Assembly: GCA_964511015.1 (NCBI GenBank)
Contig: CAZEDX010000002.1
Location: forward strand, 1-64,000
DNA length: 64,000 bases
DNA from: FEN-1099 sp964511015
GTDB taxonomy: Bacteria; Lernaellota; Lernaellaia; Lernaellales; Lernaellaceae
Reading direction: 5' to 3'
The stretch's first letter is position 1; the number at the start of each line of letters is the position of its first letter. Shown piece by piece: positions 27,243 to 38,000 of this stretch. A program made the position numbers and the translations under genes. Below the pieces are notes generated by a model. The model did no database searches. It was not told where the DNA came from and worked only from the letters and a program-made list of their open reading frames with translations.

Positions 27243-30104
27243 ATGGACGAGGCAGCAAAAAATCGGCGTCGTTCGGAACTAGCGGCGGCCAAGGAGCGCA
27301 TCGCTGAACTGGAGGCCCAACTCGCCGAGGCGCAAGCTCAAGCCACTAAGTACCTTCTCTTCCACGACACTTTCTTTTCCCTATTTGAGTTGACCAGTGC
27401 GGGGGTCGGTCTGATCCAGGACCACGCAATCATTTATGCGAACGACCGTTTAGGGCAGTTGTTGGGTCGGCCACCGGCAGAGATCCTCGGTCATCATTTC
27501 ACAGACTTCGTGGTGCCAGAACAACGCGAATGGCTCGCCGGTCTGTACGCGGCACATCTCGGTGGCAACAATGAGATCGACTGGACTACAGCGGCGTTGT
27601 TGAACAGCGATGGTTCGCCGGTGGACGTCGAACTGGAAGCTGCGGTGATCCGATACGACGGTAAGCCTACCGAGGTCGTGCTGGTTCGTGATATCCGGCG
27701 TCGCATCCGCGCCGAGCGCCTGTTACGTGATTCCGAAGAACGCTTCCGCATCGCCGCTTCGATTGCCGGCGACCTGATTTTCGAATGGACCTTGGAGGAC
27801 AACCAGGTACGCTGGTTCAGCGATATCGACCGTTTGCTCGGCTACGAACCGGGCGGCTTCCCGCGTGAAGTGGCCGCGATGAACCAGCAAATCCACCCCG
27901 ACGACCGCGAACGCTTCTACCAAGCGGCGATGGAGTCCATCCGTACAGGTAATCCGTTTCGCGAGGAATACCGTCTGCGAAAGAAAAACGGCGAATACAT
28001 TTATGTTTCCAGTCGTGGAATCGTGGTACACGATCGCGATGGTTGGCCGATCAAGTGGATCGGTGTGAACACGGACATTACCGAGCAACGCACAGCCGCT
28101 GATTCGCTGGCGGAATCACAAAGATACCTGGCCAATATCATCGACTTCCTGCCGGATGCCACGTTGGTCATCAACCACGAAGGCCGCGTCATCGCCTGGA
28201 ACCGGGCGATGGAAGAGATGACCAGTGTTCCAGCCAAGGACATGCTCGGCAAAGGTAATTACGAATACGCGCTCCCCTTCTATGGCGAACGCCGCCCGAT
28301 TCTAGTCGACATGGTGATGCAGAGACACCCGGAATTCGAGGCTCGTTATTCCGCCATTGTACGCAAAGACGAGACAATCTGGGGCGAGGCGTACACGCCT
28401 TTCCTGGGCGGCGGGAAGATGTACCTTTCGGCCACGGCTGCGGTACTGCGAGATTCCAAAGGCAATGTCGCCGGGGCCATCGAGTCCATTCGGGACAATA
28501 CCGAACGTCAACAGGCCCAGGAAGCATTGCGCGCCAGCGAAGAAAAATTTCGCGCCTTAGCCGAGGGTTCGGCGGACGTCATCATGCGGTTCGACACCGA
28601 CTTCCGCCATGTCTATGTCAACCCCGCCGTCGAGGCCCAAACCGGCATTCCGCCAGCGGATTTTATAGGTAAAACCCATGCGGAATTGGGCTTCCCGCCA
28701 CACCTGGTCGAGATCTTCGAAACCGCTCTGCACAAGACCGTCGAAACCCGCTCACCCAATCGTGTTGAATTCGAGTTGCCGAAACACATCTGGATAGACT
28801 GGGTGTTGACGCCGGAGTTTGGTCCTGACGGAAAGGTACAAGGGGTGATGACCGCCGCGCGTGACATCACCAACCTTAAGAACATTGAAAAGGCGTTGCA
28901 GGACAGTTTGGACCTGCTCGAAATGCGTGTGGCCGAACGAACCGCCGAACTCAGAGCACTCAATGAGTCGATGCAGATTGAAATCGCCGAACGCAAGCGC
29001 GCCGAAGAGTCTTTGCGCCGCAGCGAAGAGCGTTTTCGCTTTATGTCCTTCCACGACGCCATGACTGGCCTGTTCAACCGTACCTATTTCGACGACAAAA
29101 TGAAAGAGATCGACCAACAACTTGCCACGCTCTCCCCCCTGGCGATCATGGTCATGGACGTGGATGGACTAAAAATCGTCAACGACACATTGGGTCACTC
29201 TGCCGGTGACGCGCTGCTGAACGCGGCGGCACGGGCGATCGGGCGTTCTTTCTCCGACGGTGCCATTCTCTGTCGCGTCGGTGGTGATGAATTCTGCGCC
29301 CTGTTGCCCGGAGTCGGTTGGGATGAAGCGGCGGCCAAACGCGATCAGATTCTAGAAAACGTACACTCGATTCAAGGCGAAAGTGAGGGGCCACGGCTGA
29401 GCCTCTCGATCGGCGTGGCTTGTTCGCTCGGTCACGAACGCGAAACCGCTTATGACGTATACCAGCGCGCCGATGAAGACATGTACCACTACAAAATGAT
29501 GCAGATCGGAAGCCCCAAGAGCCGCTTGATCGATGCCTTGTTGACCGCTCTGTCCCAGCGAGACTATGTCGCACAGGGACATGTGGAGCGACTGGCACGG
29601 ATAGCACGCATGATGGCCGACCGCCTTCGCCTACCGGAAAATCGCAAGAAAGATCTGTTGCTTTTGGCCAGAATGCACGATTTGGGAAAAATGGGCGTAC
29701 CGGACCACATTCTATTCAAACCGGCGGCTTTGGATGATGCCGAATTCGATGCAATCAAAAAGCACGCTCACATCGGCCATAAAATCGCGACGCGGTCGCG
29801 AGAGCTTTCGCACATCGCGGCGCTTATTCTGCACCATCATGAATGGTGGGACGGCTCGGGCTATCCCTCCCACCTGCGTGCGGAGGCCATCCCACTCGAA
29901 TGTCGCATCTTACATATTGCCGACGCTTTCGATGCCATGACCAATCCCCGGCCTTATCGCGGACCGCTAACAGGACGGGAAGCGATCGCCGAACTAACGC
30001 GTAAGGCGGGCACCCAATTTGACCCCCATTTGGTGGAATGTTTTATTGAGCTGTACGATCAAGGGTTCTTCCGTGTAACACCCACTCCCGACAAAAACCA
30101 GTAG
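27243..30104 (+). CDS. PAS-rich GGDEF plus HD-GYP protein (c-di-GMP synthesis/breakdown)
   Basis: I start at ATG 27243 rather than TTG 27171, which would only add 24 unconserved residues. The 953-residue protein has no clear membrane segment. After a short coiled coil (about 5-40) come four PAS units, a second coiled coil ending ERTAELRALNES, a GGDEF domain (D-x-D in MDVDGLKIVNDTLGH, motif GGDEF at 680-684) and an HD-GYP domain (H812-D813 in HDLGKMG, HHHEWWDGSGYP). Both active sites look intact. The inhibitory RxxD site five residues before GGDEF is missing. It could make c-di-GMP, degrade it, or switch between the two. It lies divergent to pstS. Confidence 0.92.
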   Translation: MDEAAKNRRRSELAAAKERIAELEAQLAEAQAQATKYLLFHDTFFSLFELTSAGVGLIQDHAIIYANDRLGQLLGRPPAEILGHHFTDFVVPEQREWLAGLYAAHLGGNNEIDWTTAALLNSDGSPVDVELEAAVIRYDGKPTEVVLVRDIRRRIRAERLLRDSEERFRIAASIAGDLIFEWTLEDNQVRWFSDIDRLLGYEPGGFPREVAAMNQQIHPDDRERFYQAAMESIRTGNPFREEYRLRKKNGEYIYVSSRGIVVHDRDGWPIKWIGVNTDITEQRTAADSLAESQRYLANIIDFLPDATLVINHEGRVIAWNRAMEEMTSVPAKDMLGKGNYEYALPFYGERRPILVDMVMQRHPEFEARYSAIVRKDETIWGEAYTPFLGGGKMYLSATAAVLRDSKGNVAGAIESIRDNTERQQAQEALRASEEKFRALAEGSADVIMRFDTDFRHVYVNPAVEAQTGIPPADFIGKTHAELGFPPHLVEIFETALHKTVETRSPNRVEFELPKHIWIDWVLTPEFGPDGKVQGVMTAARDITNLKNIEKALQDSLDLLEMRVAERTAELRALNESMQIEIAERKRAEESLRRSEERFRFMSFHDAMTGLFNRTYFDDKMKEIDQQLATLSPLAIMVMDVDGLKIVNDTLGHSAGDALLNAAARAIGRSFSDGAILCRVGGDEFCALLPGVGWDEAAAKRDQILENVHSIQGESEGPRLSLSIGVACSLGHERETAYDVYQRADEDMYHYKMMQIGSPKSRLIDALLTALSQRDYVAQGHVERLARIARMMADRLRLPENRKKDLLLLARMHDLGKMGVPDHILFKPAALDDAEFDAIKKHAHIGHKIATRSRELSHIAALILHHHEWWDGSGYPSHLRAEAIPLECRILHIADAFDAMTNPRPYRGPLTGREAIAELTRKAGTQFDPHLVECFIELYDQGFFRVTPTPDKNQ

Positions 30105-30263
30105 CCTTTACAAGCAGATTACAACGTGCAATATTGAAAAGTATAAGATAGTTAGCCAATTACTAGTGTAATAGACCAGAAAAGTGCAAGAAGTCACAGG
30201 TGGAGTTTTCCGCCTATTTTGAGGACATTTTTATTCACCACTGCGCTTGATTGGGGAGGGCGC

Positions 30264-33200
30264 ATGGCGAAGCATCCTGGCATCTGGTCGCGGCGAACAG
30301 ACAGCGAAGGCTATTGGAATCTCTTGCTGGTTACCGCGCTGGCAATAGCCGTTCTCCTTTTTCTGTTACGATCTAATGCAGTCAATCTTGACGAATTCTG
30401 GCTTGCGTTCCTGTTTGAATACGTCGTCGCACTCTGGATTTCCTTCTCCATGCCCACGACACGTGTTATCACGTTGGCCTTGGTCGGAGCAGGGGTCGGC
30501 TGCGGCACCGAATTCACCGCTGCTCACGCGGAGTTGTGGACCTACGCCAACGACGTCGGTGTCGTCGCCGGCATTTTGATCTACAGCCTTACTGCGATCG
30601 CGCTATTCGGCTTGGTCTATGTCATTAACCGTGTGCTGGCCCACCACAAATTCTTTCGGGCTACCGCCTGGGGCAATAGCCTGATCGTCCTGCTATTGTT
30701 TCTGAGCCTATTCGCCTGGGCATATGGCCAAGAAAACAACCAATACTGGGCCAATATCTTTGCTCATCCAGTGGTGGTGATCTACTACTTCTTCCTGTTT
30801 CTTTTTGCGGTGACCATCGCATACTGCCTTCGGCTGAGTGCCTTGCTGGCAATCATCGCCGCGGCGGTGTTGGTCAGTCTCGTCGGACAGACGGCCGGCG
30901 GCATCTGGGCCGGGATCTGGCGATTCCTGCCCACTGCGCCAAAACCGGTCACCAGTCCACCCGACTACCTGGTCTACGCCTTGTGGCCGCTGGAGTATTT
31001 TGTCGAGTTCGGATTCTCGGCCTTCCTGAGCGATCTGTTGATATATCTTTTCAAGGTTCGCCCGGAGCGCAATGGGAAAGACAATAAAGATCCGCATCTT
31101 CCCATCCCTTTCTGGGATTGGAGCCATCCGGAAGGCCGGGTCGCCGGGCTGACTCGCGAAACCGGTCACTCCCTGGTTAAAATGTTGCGGCGCACGCCAG
31201 AAACCGGCGAGTTGATCGTGGCGATGGTTGGGCCGCTGGTCGTTTTCCTGTCCCTATTTCCCGAGCATCATTGGCGCCCCAGCCCCGGTGCGGCGATCGC
31301 AAGCGCGGCGGTCTTTGGCATCGCACTGTTCGTCTCGTCGCGCCCCTACTGGAAGCGGACGGCGGCGCTGGTTGTCGGCGGTCTGGTATTCGGGGGTATG
31401 ATCTGGATCGCGGCGGAAATGAAAGTACTTGGAGAAGCGCCGACGTTGCACTTGACCGCCCTGCCCTTGTCCGCGTTGCTTTTGGTGTCGATCTACGGAC
31501 TGGCGCATCTGACCACGCAGCTCTTTGCGCGACTGTTACCGGCCCAAAAGGAATGGGAGGACCATGGCGAGCCTAAACGGGCAGTCGTGTCGGTCGTGAC
31601 GATTCTGATGCTGATCATTGTCGCCTTGTTTGTCTGGAATCCGGCATTCCTGTTTCCAGATCCCCACGCCGAGCCGGCCGGTGCGCCTGCGCTGTTCGTG
31701 TTCGGTTTTGGCGTGCTGCTGATCTTCACCCTTTGGTGGTACTTTTTTATGGTGCCGCTGCGGCGTAGTGCCATTCAGACCGTGGTTGCGGCACTGGCGA
31801 CAGTTGTCTTCTTGCTGCCGATCGACTGGCGCGACGGACAGTTGGCCTGGCAACGTCTATTGTGGCAATCGGTCGGTCTAGTCATCGCTTATCTTTTTGT
31901 TTTTACAACCAGCGCACATGTGGCCAATGAACCATTGGCCAAAGCGATTCGGCGTACTTACTGGTGGCGGCGATGCGCCGGCAAGCGCGAGGTTGTATTC
32001 CATGACAAACCGCACCAACAGGGTCGGCATCGAGTACTCGACAAAGATACCGGCGTGATGCACACCTACCCGCCAAAGGAGACCGGCGTCAGCGTTGCTG
32101 TAGCCACGCAACCCGAAGAGCCGGGGCAAACATTACCGACAATTCGGGAAACAGTCAGGTTGGCACTTGAACAACTCCGTGGGCACTGGCCAAAACCCGG
32201 CACCACCGACCAGACGGTGGAAAAGGTCAAAGAAGCGGTGGCCGGCAAGACGGTCTTCATCAAACCGAACATCGTCGTGCCTACCGGCAGCCCCTATACG
32301 ACCGATGCGGACCTCGTCGACGAAGTTGCCAAGTACTGCCTTGAACACGGCGCCGCGAAGGTGCTGATCGGCGAAATCGCCATCAGCAACATTACTTCGC
32401 GCATGTCGCTGGTGGGTACCGGCGTGTACGACTACTGGAAACGAAGAAATGGCGTAGAGGTACACCTGCTTGATGAGGAAATGCTGATCCGCGTGCACCT
32501 CAGCGACGATCCGGGTAACAAAATTCACCCCGCCGACCCGACGGGCGCGCCTGATCCGCAATGCCCCGTTCCAGCCGAAACGCAAAACCGGGTCGTCTTC
32601 AATCAGTTTCACATGCCGTATTTGATGGTCGACGCCGACACCTTCTTCATCGATATCCCGAAGATGAAAACGCACTTACAGTCGGCGGTCACGCTGGGCA
32701 TCAAGAACTCCCACGGCGCCATCGCCGAGTGCGACCGCGGCTGCAAACACCAGCAGATCTCGCAGAAGGTGGTCGACATCACCAAGGTGTGGCTGCCTGA
32801 TTTGACAATCGTCGACGGCTACGATGCGTTGGAAGGCATCGGACCCTGGCCTGGCGATCTAGTGCCGCTACGCGCCGTGATTGCCTCCAATGACGTGGTC
32901 GCCGCCGACCTCGTGGCCGGCCAGATGATGTGGAAAGAGCCGGTGGAGGGTAGAACGCCGGCCGAGAGTGCTCCCGATTTCCGCTCGCCGGTCGATTTCG
33001 ACACGAAGTTTGTCAAGACGACCTGGCTGGGCTACGAGCAGCGGCTGGGCCTACTCGATCCACGCGCGGTGAAATACGACTATTCCACCAACGACCCAGA
33101 CTGGAACACCTTCCTGAGGAGACACTGCTACGAGCGGCCGTTCCGCGATCCGGACTACTGCGACGAAGGCCTGATTATGAACATCGGCCAGCGAGTCGGC

Positions 33201-33734
33201 GGCGAAGTCGATTTCGCCACGAAACCGTTGGTGCAAGAATATGATCCGCTGGAAAACAAATGGCTCAAGTGGCCGGCCAATCGCGAGTACCTGCCGCTCA
33301 GGGTAAACACTATCGTGCCCCCTTTCCCGGCGCTGCAGCAACCCACGCGTGCCTGGGGTCCGGCGCAAATGATCGCCGACGAATTCCGCTTCCCCGACCT
33401 TGGTTCGTCGGTGATGTTCTCCGGCGTTTTCGGCCTGATGAAATGCGTGTTGGAGGACCACTTCACCCGCGAACTGAACGTACTGGACGGCTTCGCCATT
33501 GTGTATGGCCCGCTACGGAAGCCGCTGGTCTGCGAGGGCGCCATTCTGTTTGGCGACGGCGCAATCTCTACCGAATACCTGGTGTTCTCGCCGCGCATCT
33601 ACCCGTTGGCGGGCAAGGGCAAACCGCCAAACCGATACTCCGACATCTTCGAGCGCTTGTCGCAGGAGCTGGGTGGCAAGATTCTTAGCTTCGCTACCGA
33701 AGCCATCACCGCCACCCGAGGATGGTACTGGTAA
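30264..33734 (+). CDS. Polytopic membrane protein fused to a DUF362 domain
   Basis: The start is ATG 30264, with GGGGAGGG before it. The first 565 of 1156 residues hold about 16 hydrophobic helices, with a hydrophilic loop near 270-315. A cytosolic part follows. Residues about 620-900 match DUF362: VFIKPNIVVPTGSPYTTD, then MKTHLQSAVTLGIKNSHGAI with the Cys pair CDRGC, IVDGYDALEGIGPWPGD and IASNDVVAADLVAG. The last 220 residues are unassigned and contain two more Cys. DUF362 proteins are poorly characterised and often sit beside ferredoxins, and I know of none with this membrane half. It leads an operon with an unknown protein, a Ser/Thr kinase and a radical SAM enzyme, and its stop overlaps the next start (TAATG). 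Confidence 0.8.
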   Translation: MAKHPGIWSRRTDSEGYWNLLLVTALAIAVLLFLLRSNAVNLDEFWLAFLFEYVVALWISFSMPTTRVITLALVGAGVGCGTEFTAAHAELWTYANDVGVVAGILIYSLTAIALFGLVYVINRVLAHHKFFRATAWGNSLIVLLLFLSLFAWAYGQENNQYWANIFAHPVVVIYYFFLFLFAVTIAYCLRLSALLAIIAAAVLVSLVGQTAGGIWAGIWRFLPTAPKPVTSPPDYLVYALWPLEYFVEFGFSAFLSDLLIYLFKVRPERNGKDNKDPHLPIPFWDWSHPEGRVAGLTRETGHSLVKMLRRTPETGELIVAMVGPLVVFLSLFPEHHWRPSPGAAIASAAVFGIALFVSSRPYWKRTAALVVGGLVFGGMIWIAAEMKVLGEAPTLHLTALPLSALLLVSIYGLAHLTTQLFARLLPAQKEWEDHGEPKRAVVSVVTILMLIIVALFVWNPAFLFPDPHAEPAGAPALFVFGFGVLLIFTLWWYFFMVPLRRSAIQTVVAALATVVFLLPIDWRDGQLAWQRLLWQSVGLVIAYLFVFTTSAHVANEPLAKAIRRTYWWRRCAGKREVVFHDKPHQQGRHRVLDKDTGVMHTYPPKETGVSVAVATQPEEPGQTLPTIRETVRLALEQLRGHWPKPGTTDQTVEKVKEAVAGKTVFIKPNIVVPTGSPYTTDADLVDEVAKYCLEHGAAKVLIGEIAISNITSRMSLVGTGVYDYWKRRNGVEVHLLDEEMLIRVHLSDDPGNKIHPADPTGAPDPQCPVPAETQNRVVFNQFHMPYLMVDADTFFIDIPKMKTHLQSAVTLGIKNSHGAIAECDRGCKHQQISQKVVDITKVWLPDLTIVDGYDALEGIGPWPGDLVPLRAVIASNDVVAADLVAGQMMWKEPVEGRTPAESAPDFRSPVDFDTKFVKTTWLGYEQRLGLLDPRAVKYDYSTNDPDWNTFLRRHCYERPFRDPDYCDEGLIMNIGQRVGGEVDFATKPLVQEYDPLENKWLKWPANREYLPLRVNTIVPPFPALQQPTRAWGPAQMIADEFRFPDLGSSVMFSGVFGLMKCVLEDHFTRELNVLDGFAIVYGPLRKPLVCEGAILFGDGAISTEYLVFSPRIYPLAGKGKPPNRYSDIFERLSQELGGKILSFATEAITATRGWYW

Positions 33735-35020
33735 TGGTCACCCCTCAACTGTTCAACGATGACCTAGCGCTGAAGGAATGGTTTTACGTCTACTACATCA
33801 AATGGATGGAAGTTGCCGAGAATGGGCGCTGGATGGCAGAGGGGCGCGGAATTAAGAACCCTTTGGTCTGGATTCCTCTCATGCCTTTCGGTCAACAGCC
33901 GGCCGAACCATTCCACTACCTATTGACCGCATTGATCGACGCGCAACTGTGCAAGGTCGCACATAAACCGACCCACCGCTATGGCGGCGTCGGGAATATG
34001 GCGACGATCATCGTCGACCCGCCGTCATCCAATCCGAGCGGGCCGGTGCCGTTCGTCATGTTCGAAGAAGTGGATGGCGGCATCGTCACCGACTATCGCA
34101 TGTACCCCAACGTGAACTGGCCAACGGCGGCGCGGCAACTGCAAATCGAGGGCTTTGATACCGCTGGCTGCTATCGCAAGTTTGTGCACACCTCCTTCCT
34201 GCGCCAGATCTACGAACTCCATCAGCAATGGCTGACCGACAGCGACAACGCGCGCTATCTGATCGGTTTCGCGGTCGCCCTGTTCAAGGCCCTGGACAAG
34301 AAGAAGGCAAATGTCGATCCGCGGCCGCCGATGTTGGCCAACCTGCTAGCGGTGAAGAAGCAGATCAAGGTCGGCGACATCGACGTGGGCGGTACGTTGC
34401 TCAAGTACGCCCACCTGATGCCGAATCTGATTATCGAAGGACGCGGCGGCGACATGTTCATCGACCTGGGTGGACGCTTCAACCTGGTGTTGACCGATGT
34501 GGCCCTCTTGTCCCTACTCGACTGTTTCAAATTCAACAATACATTGCCCACCCTGTCCTCTTCGCTCATCGCCTTCGCGAGCCAGGGGTTGCAGCGCGGC
34601 TGGATCAAGATCGACGGCGTGCGCTGGATGTCCAAGCTTTCGGCCGTTTTCTTGCGCCGCCGCATACGGTCCCTACCGCAAAAGGTGGCCCTGCTGACCA
34701 AGATCATGGGGAACCCCTTCCGTCTGATGTTGAGCACCAACAACAAGGGCGTCGTCATCACCTTGAAAGACGGCCTGCCCGAGTCGATCAACCCGGCGGT
34801 CTTCCCCAGCGATCCAACCGACCTGCGCGGTCTGTGGCTTCACAATTGCGAAAAGCACGGGTTCATTCATCTCGCGGCGCGGCCGCGAGGCGGCGAACTC
34901 AGCTTGCAGTTGTCGGATCAACTCGACTATTATCCGCAAAACGATTTTGTAAAATACATTATGCGAAAAGGAGCGTTGCAATTCCTGTTCGGGTTGGTAT
35001 TCCCGTTTTTGTCTGACTAG
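33734..35020 (+). CDS. Unrecognised 428-residue protein
   Basis: ATG 33734 overlaps the stop of the DUF362 gene (TAATG). ATG 33722 is an alternative. I do not recognise the family. The protein is soluble through most of its length, with aromatic-rich N-terminal helices (KEWFYVYYIKWMEVAENGRW), a strand-rich middle with GGVGNMATIIVDPP and a repeated pattern in the second half: VGDIDVGGTLLKYAHLMPNL and later VVITLKDGLPESINP. The C-terminus is hydrophobic (LQFLFGLVFPFLS) and could dip into a membrane. There is no Cys-rich motif, P-loop or signal peptide. The kinase gene starts 15 nt downstream, so it is cotranscribed and probably acts with its neighbours. Confidence 0.75.
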   Translation: MVTPQLFNDDLALKEWFYVYYIKWMEVAENGRWMAEGRGIKNPLVWIPLMPFGQQPAEPFHYLLTALIDAQLCKVAHKPTHRYGGVGNMATIIVDPPSSNPSGPVPFVMFEEVDGGIVTDYRMYPNVNWPTAARQLQIEGFDTAGCYRKFVHTSFLRQIYELHQQWLTDSDNARYLIGFAVALFKALDKKKANVDPRPPMLANLLAVKKQIKVGDIDVGGTLLKYAHLMPNLIIEGRGGDMFIDLGGRFNLVLTDVALLSLLDCFKFNNTLPTLSSSLIAFASQGLQRGWIKIDGVRWMSKLSAVFLRRRIRSLPQKVALLTKIMGNPFRLMLSTNNKGVVITLKDGLPESINPAVFPSDPTDLRGLWLHNCEKHGFIHLAARPRGGELSLQLSDQLDYYPQNDFVKYIMRKGALQFLFGLVFPFLSD

Positions 35021-35035
35021 TGGGACTTGAAAACG

Positions 35036-38000
35036 ATGGTGGGCAGGACACTCCGTAATCGCTACCAATTGCGCCACAAGATCGGCCAAGGAGGCTGGAG
35101 CGAGGTCTACGAAGCGTTCGACCTGCAAGAAAACGTGCCGGTTGTCGCTAAAATTATGGAAGCTGGCCGAGACACCACTCATGACAATATGGTGTTGTTG
35201 TTCCAGCGCGAAGCCGTGTCCCTCTTGCGCTACCACCACCGGCACATCGTCAAGATTGTTGACTTCGGCGAAGACCAAGGCTCCTGCTTCATCATCATGG
35301 AACACGACAACGGATTGTCACTGTTCCACTACCTGACCACCCAGGAATGGCCGACCATTTCCGAAGTCGTTCGCCTGATGATCCAGATCACCGAGGCGCT
35401 GCAGTACCTGCATGCCACCGGCAGCGTGCACCAGGATCTCAAACCATCTAACTTGATTCTGAAGGACGGCCGTATTGACCAATGCAAGATCGTGGACTTT
35501 GGCTGTGTGCTGCTGAAGAATCTCGTCTACAGTTCGACCAAGCAGATCATCACCGGCACATTCCCCTATATTTCTCCGGAACAACTCGGTGCATACAACA
35601 ACGTCGTCGACCACCGCAGCGATCTCTACTCACTCGGCGTCATCTTTTACGAGTTACTTTCCGGCACCCGTCCATTTCCGCCGGACATGACTGCCAACGA
35701 CATTCTGCAAGGACGCTTCGATCGCATCGTGCCTCCTAGCCGGCTGAATCCGCTGATCCCGGAAGTGCTCGACCGCATTGTCATGAAGCTGATCGAGCAC
35801 GATCCGAAGAACCGCTATCAGACTAGTGCCGGCTTGTTGGAGGATCTGAGCCAGTACCAGATACTGTCCACGCGAACGGTCGGCTCACCGTATTTTCGCA
35901 TTGGCAAAGCCGACGCGAAAGGCAATTTGGAGTTCGACGTTCCGTTAATCGGACGTGAAGAAGAGTTGGCCGATCTTCGTCAGATGTTGCAACAAGCCAA
36001 AACCAAAGGCGCAATGCTGCTGTTAGGGGGCGAGACCGGATCAGGCAAGTCGCGTTTGCTCGAAGAGTTCCGCCTGTCATTGGCCGCATCGGAGCAGATC
36101 TACCTCTTCAGCAAATGCAGCGAAAGCAATATCAACTTCCCGTATTTTCCGCTGATCCAGATCTTTCATGACTATTCCGAATACCTCTCGACCTTGTCGC
36201 CCGAGGATGCCGCGCCACACCACGCCATCATCCGCGAGGCGCTGACCCCGTTCCACACGGAGTTGGCCAACCTGGCGCCGGCCATCGTCAAACTATTGCC
36301 ACCCACTCCTCCTGCGGCTCATACTGATGACCCGACAACCCGCATGCTGCAGTTCCAGGAAAAAATTGGTGAGTTTTTCGCGACAGTTGCCGAACGCATC
36401 AAACCGTTGGTGGTAGTGTTCGAAGACATGCACTGGGCCGACGCCGGCACATGTCGTTTCTTGCAAGTGCTGACGCCGATGCTGAATGAAAGACGAAATC
36501 TGTTGTGCATTCTGTCGTACCGGTCGGAAGAGGTCGATGATCACCCGAATCTGAAAGAGCTGCTGAATCGCGTTCGGACCAACAAGGGAAACCTGGTCTG
36601 GCTGCGCGTATCACCGCTGCCACCGATGACGGTTTGGGATTTCGTCGCCACCATCGTCCCGGAGGGCACGGAAGGCTACTCCGATCTCATGCGACTGCTG
36701 ATTGAGTTCGGCCGTGGCAACCCGTTGTTCTTGATCGAATTGATCCGGGCCTTAATGGTGGAAGAAGCGATCGTGCGTGATGGGACTCGTTGGCAAATCG
36801 CCCGCGAACGATTGAACGTTCCGGCGGTCGGATTGTCGCTCGCCGAGATCATCATTCGTCGCACCAAACAGCTCTCGAACGAGTGCAAGAAGGTACTGGG
36901 AACCGCCTCGTGCGTCGGCCGCACCTTTTCCTCACACCTGCTGGCGGACATTGTCGGCTTGCCGGTTCGCGACCTGCTTACTTATCTGGATGAAGCTCTG
37001 CGCTCGCGGCTGGTTCTGCGGCGAGGTGTGGTCGACGGTGACAACTATTCCTTCACCCACGACCGCATCCACGAGACGTTTTACCAGAGCGTCGATCCGA
37101 TTGTCCGGCGAAACTTGCATCTGCTGATCGCCCAAACGTTGGAGCGGCAGAACCAAGCCGATCCTCGTAAAGCGGTCTACGAACTCGCCTTCCACTTCCT
37201 GCGAGCCGACGAGCCTGCCCGTGCATTCCGCTATGTCTTACAGGCGGCCGATGCCGCCCAGTATTCCATGGCCATGCACCAGGCCGCGCAGTACCTGGAA
37301 CAAGGGCTCGACCTATTGGGGCGTCTGCCTACCGGAGTGGATTTCCTGGCGGCTGATCCCTCCCCACTGCGCGCGGCAGTCCGACAACGCACGAACAAAC
37401 CGGTCAGTCCGCGACGCGAGTTGGAAGAACGCATCCGGGAAGACCTGGCCGATGTTTACCTGTTCATCGGCGAATACGACAAGGCTATCGAAAACTACAA
37501 TCGGGTGCGTTCGGAAGGCATGGATTTGGTCAGTCTAGCGGTCTTGGAACGGAAGATCGGTACCGTGTATGTCCGGCGCGGGGATTTGCCGTTGGCTATT
37601 GAACACTTCCACGCCGGCATACGACATCTGCGCGGTGGCATGTCCCAAACGCGCGTCGGCGCGATCGCGCACAGCATCTGGTATATGCTTTTGAACGGCT
37701 GTCAGTTTCTGCTACCGGCCCGGTTGCGGCGCCTATGCTTTAGCCGCCGCCAACAACAGGTCAAGGAACTGGTGGCCATGTACAACCTCACCTCCTTCGC
37801 CTATTTCTGGGTGGATGTCGGACGTGCTTTGGAGGTACAGGCCAAGGCCCGCTTCCTGGTCAATTTCCTGGATCACTCGTCCGTGGTCACGCGCGTTCTC
37901 GACCAGATGATCGTATTCTGGTCACTCTTCTCGGTCGGTTGGCTGTCACGGCGCAATGCTCGGGTCAGCCAGTCGATATGCCGCGAGTTGGGTGACCAGC

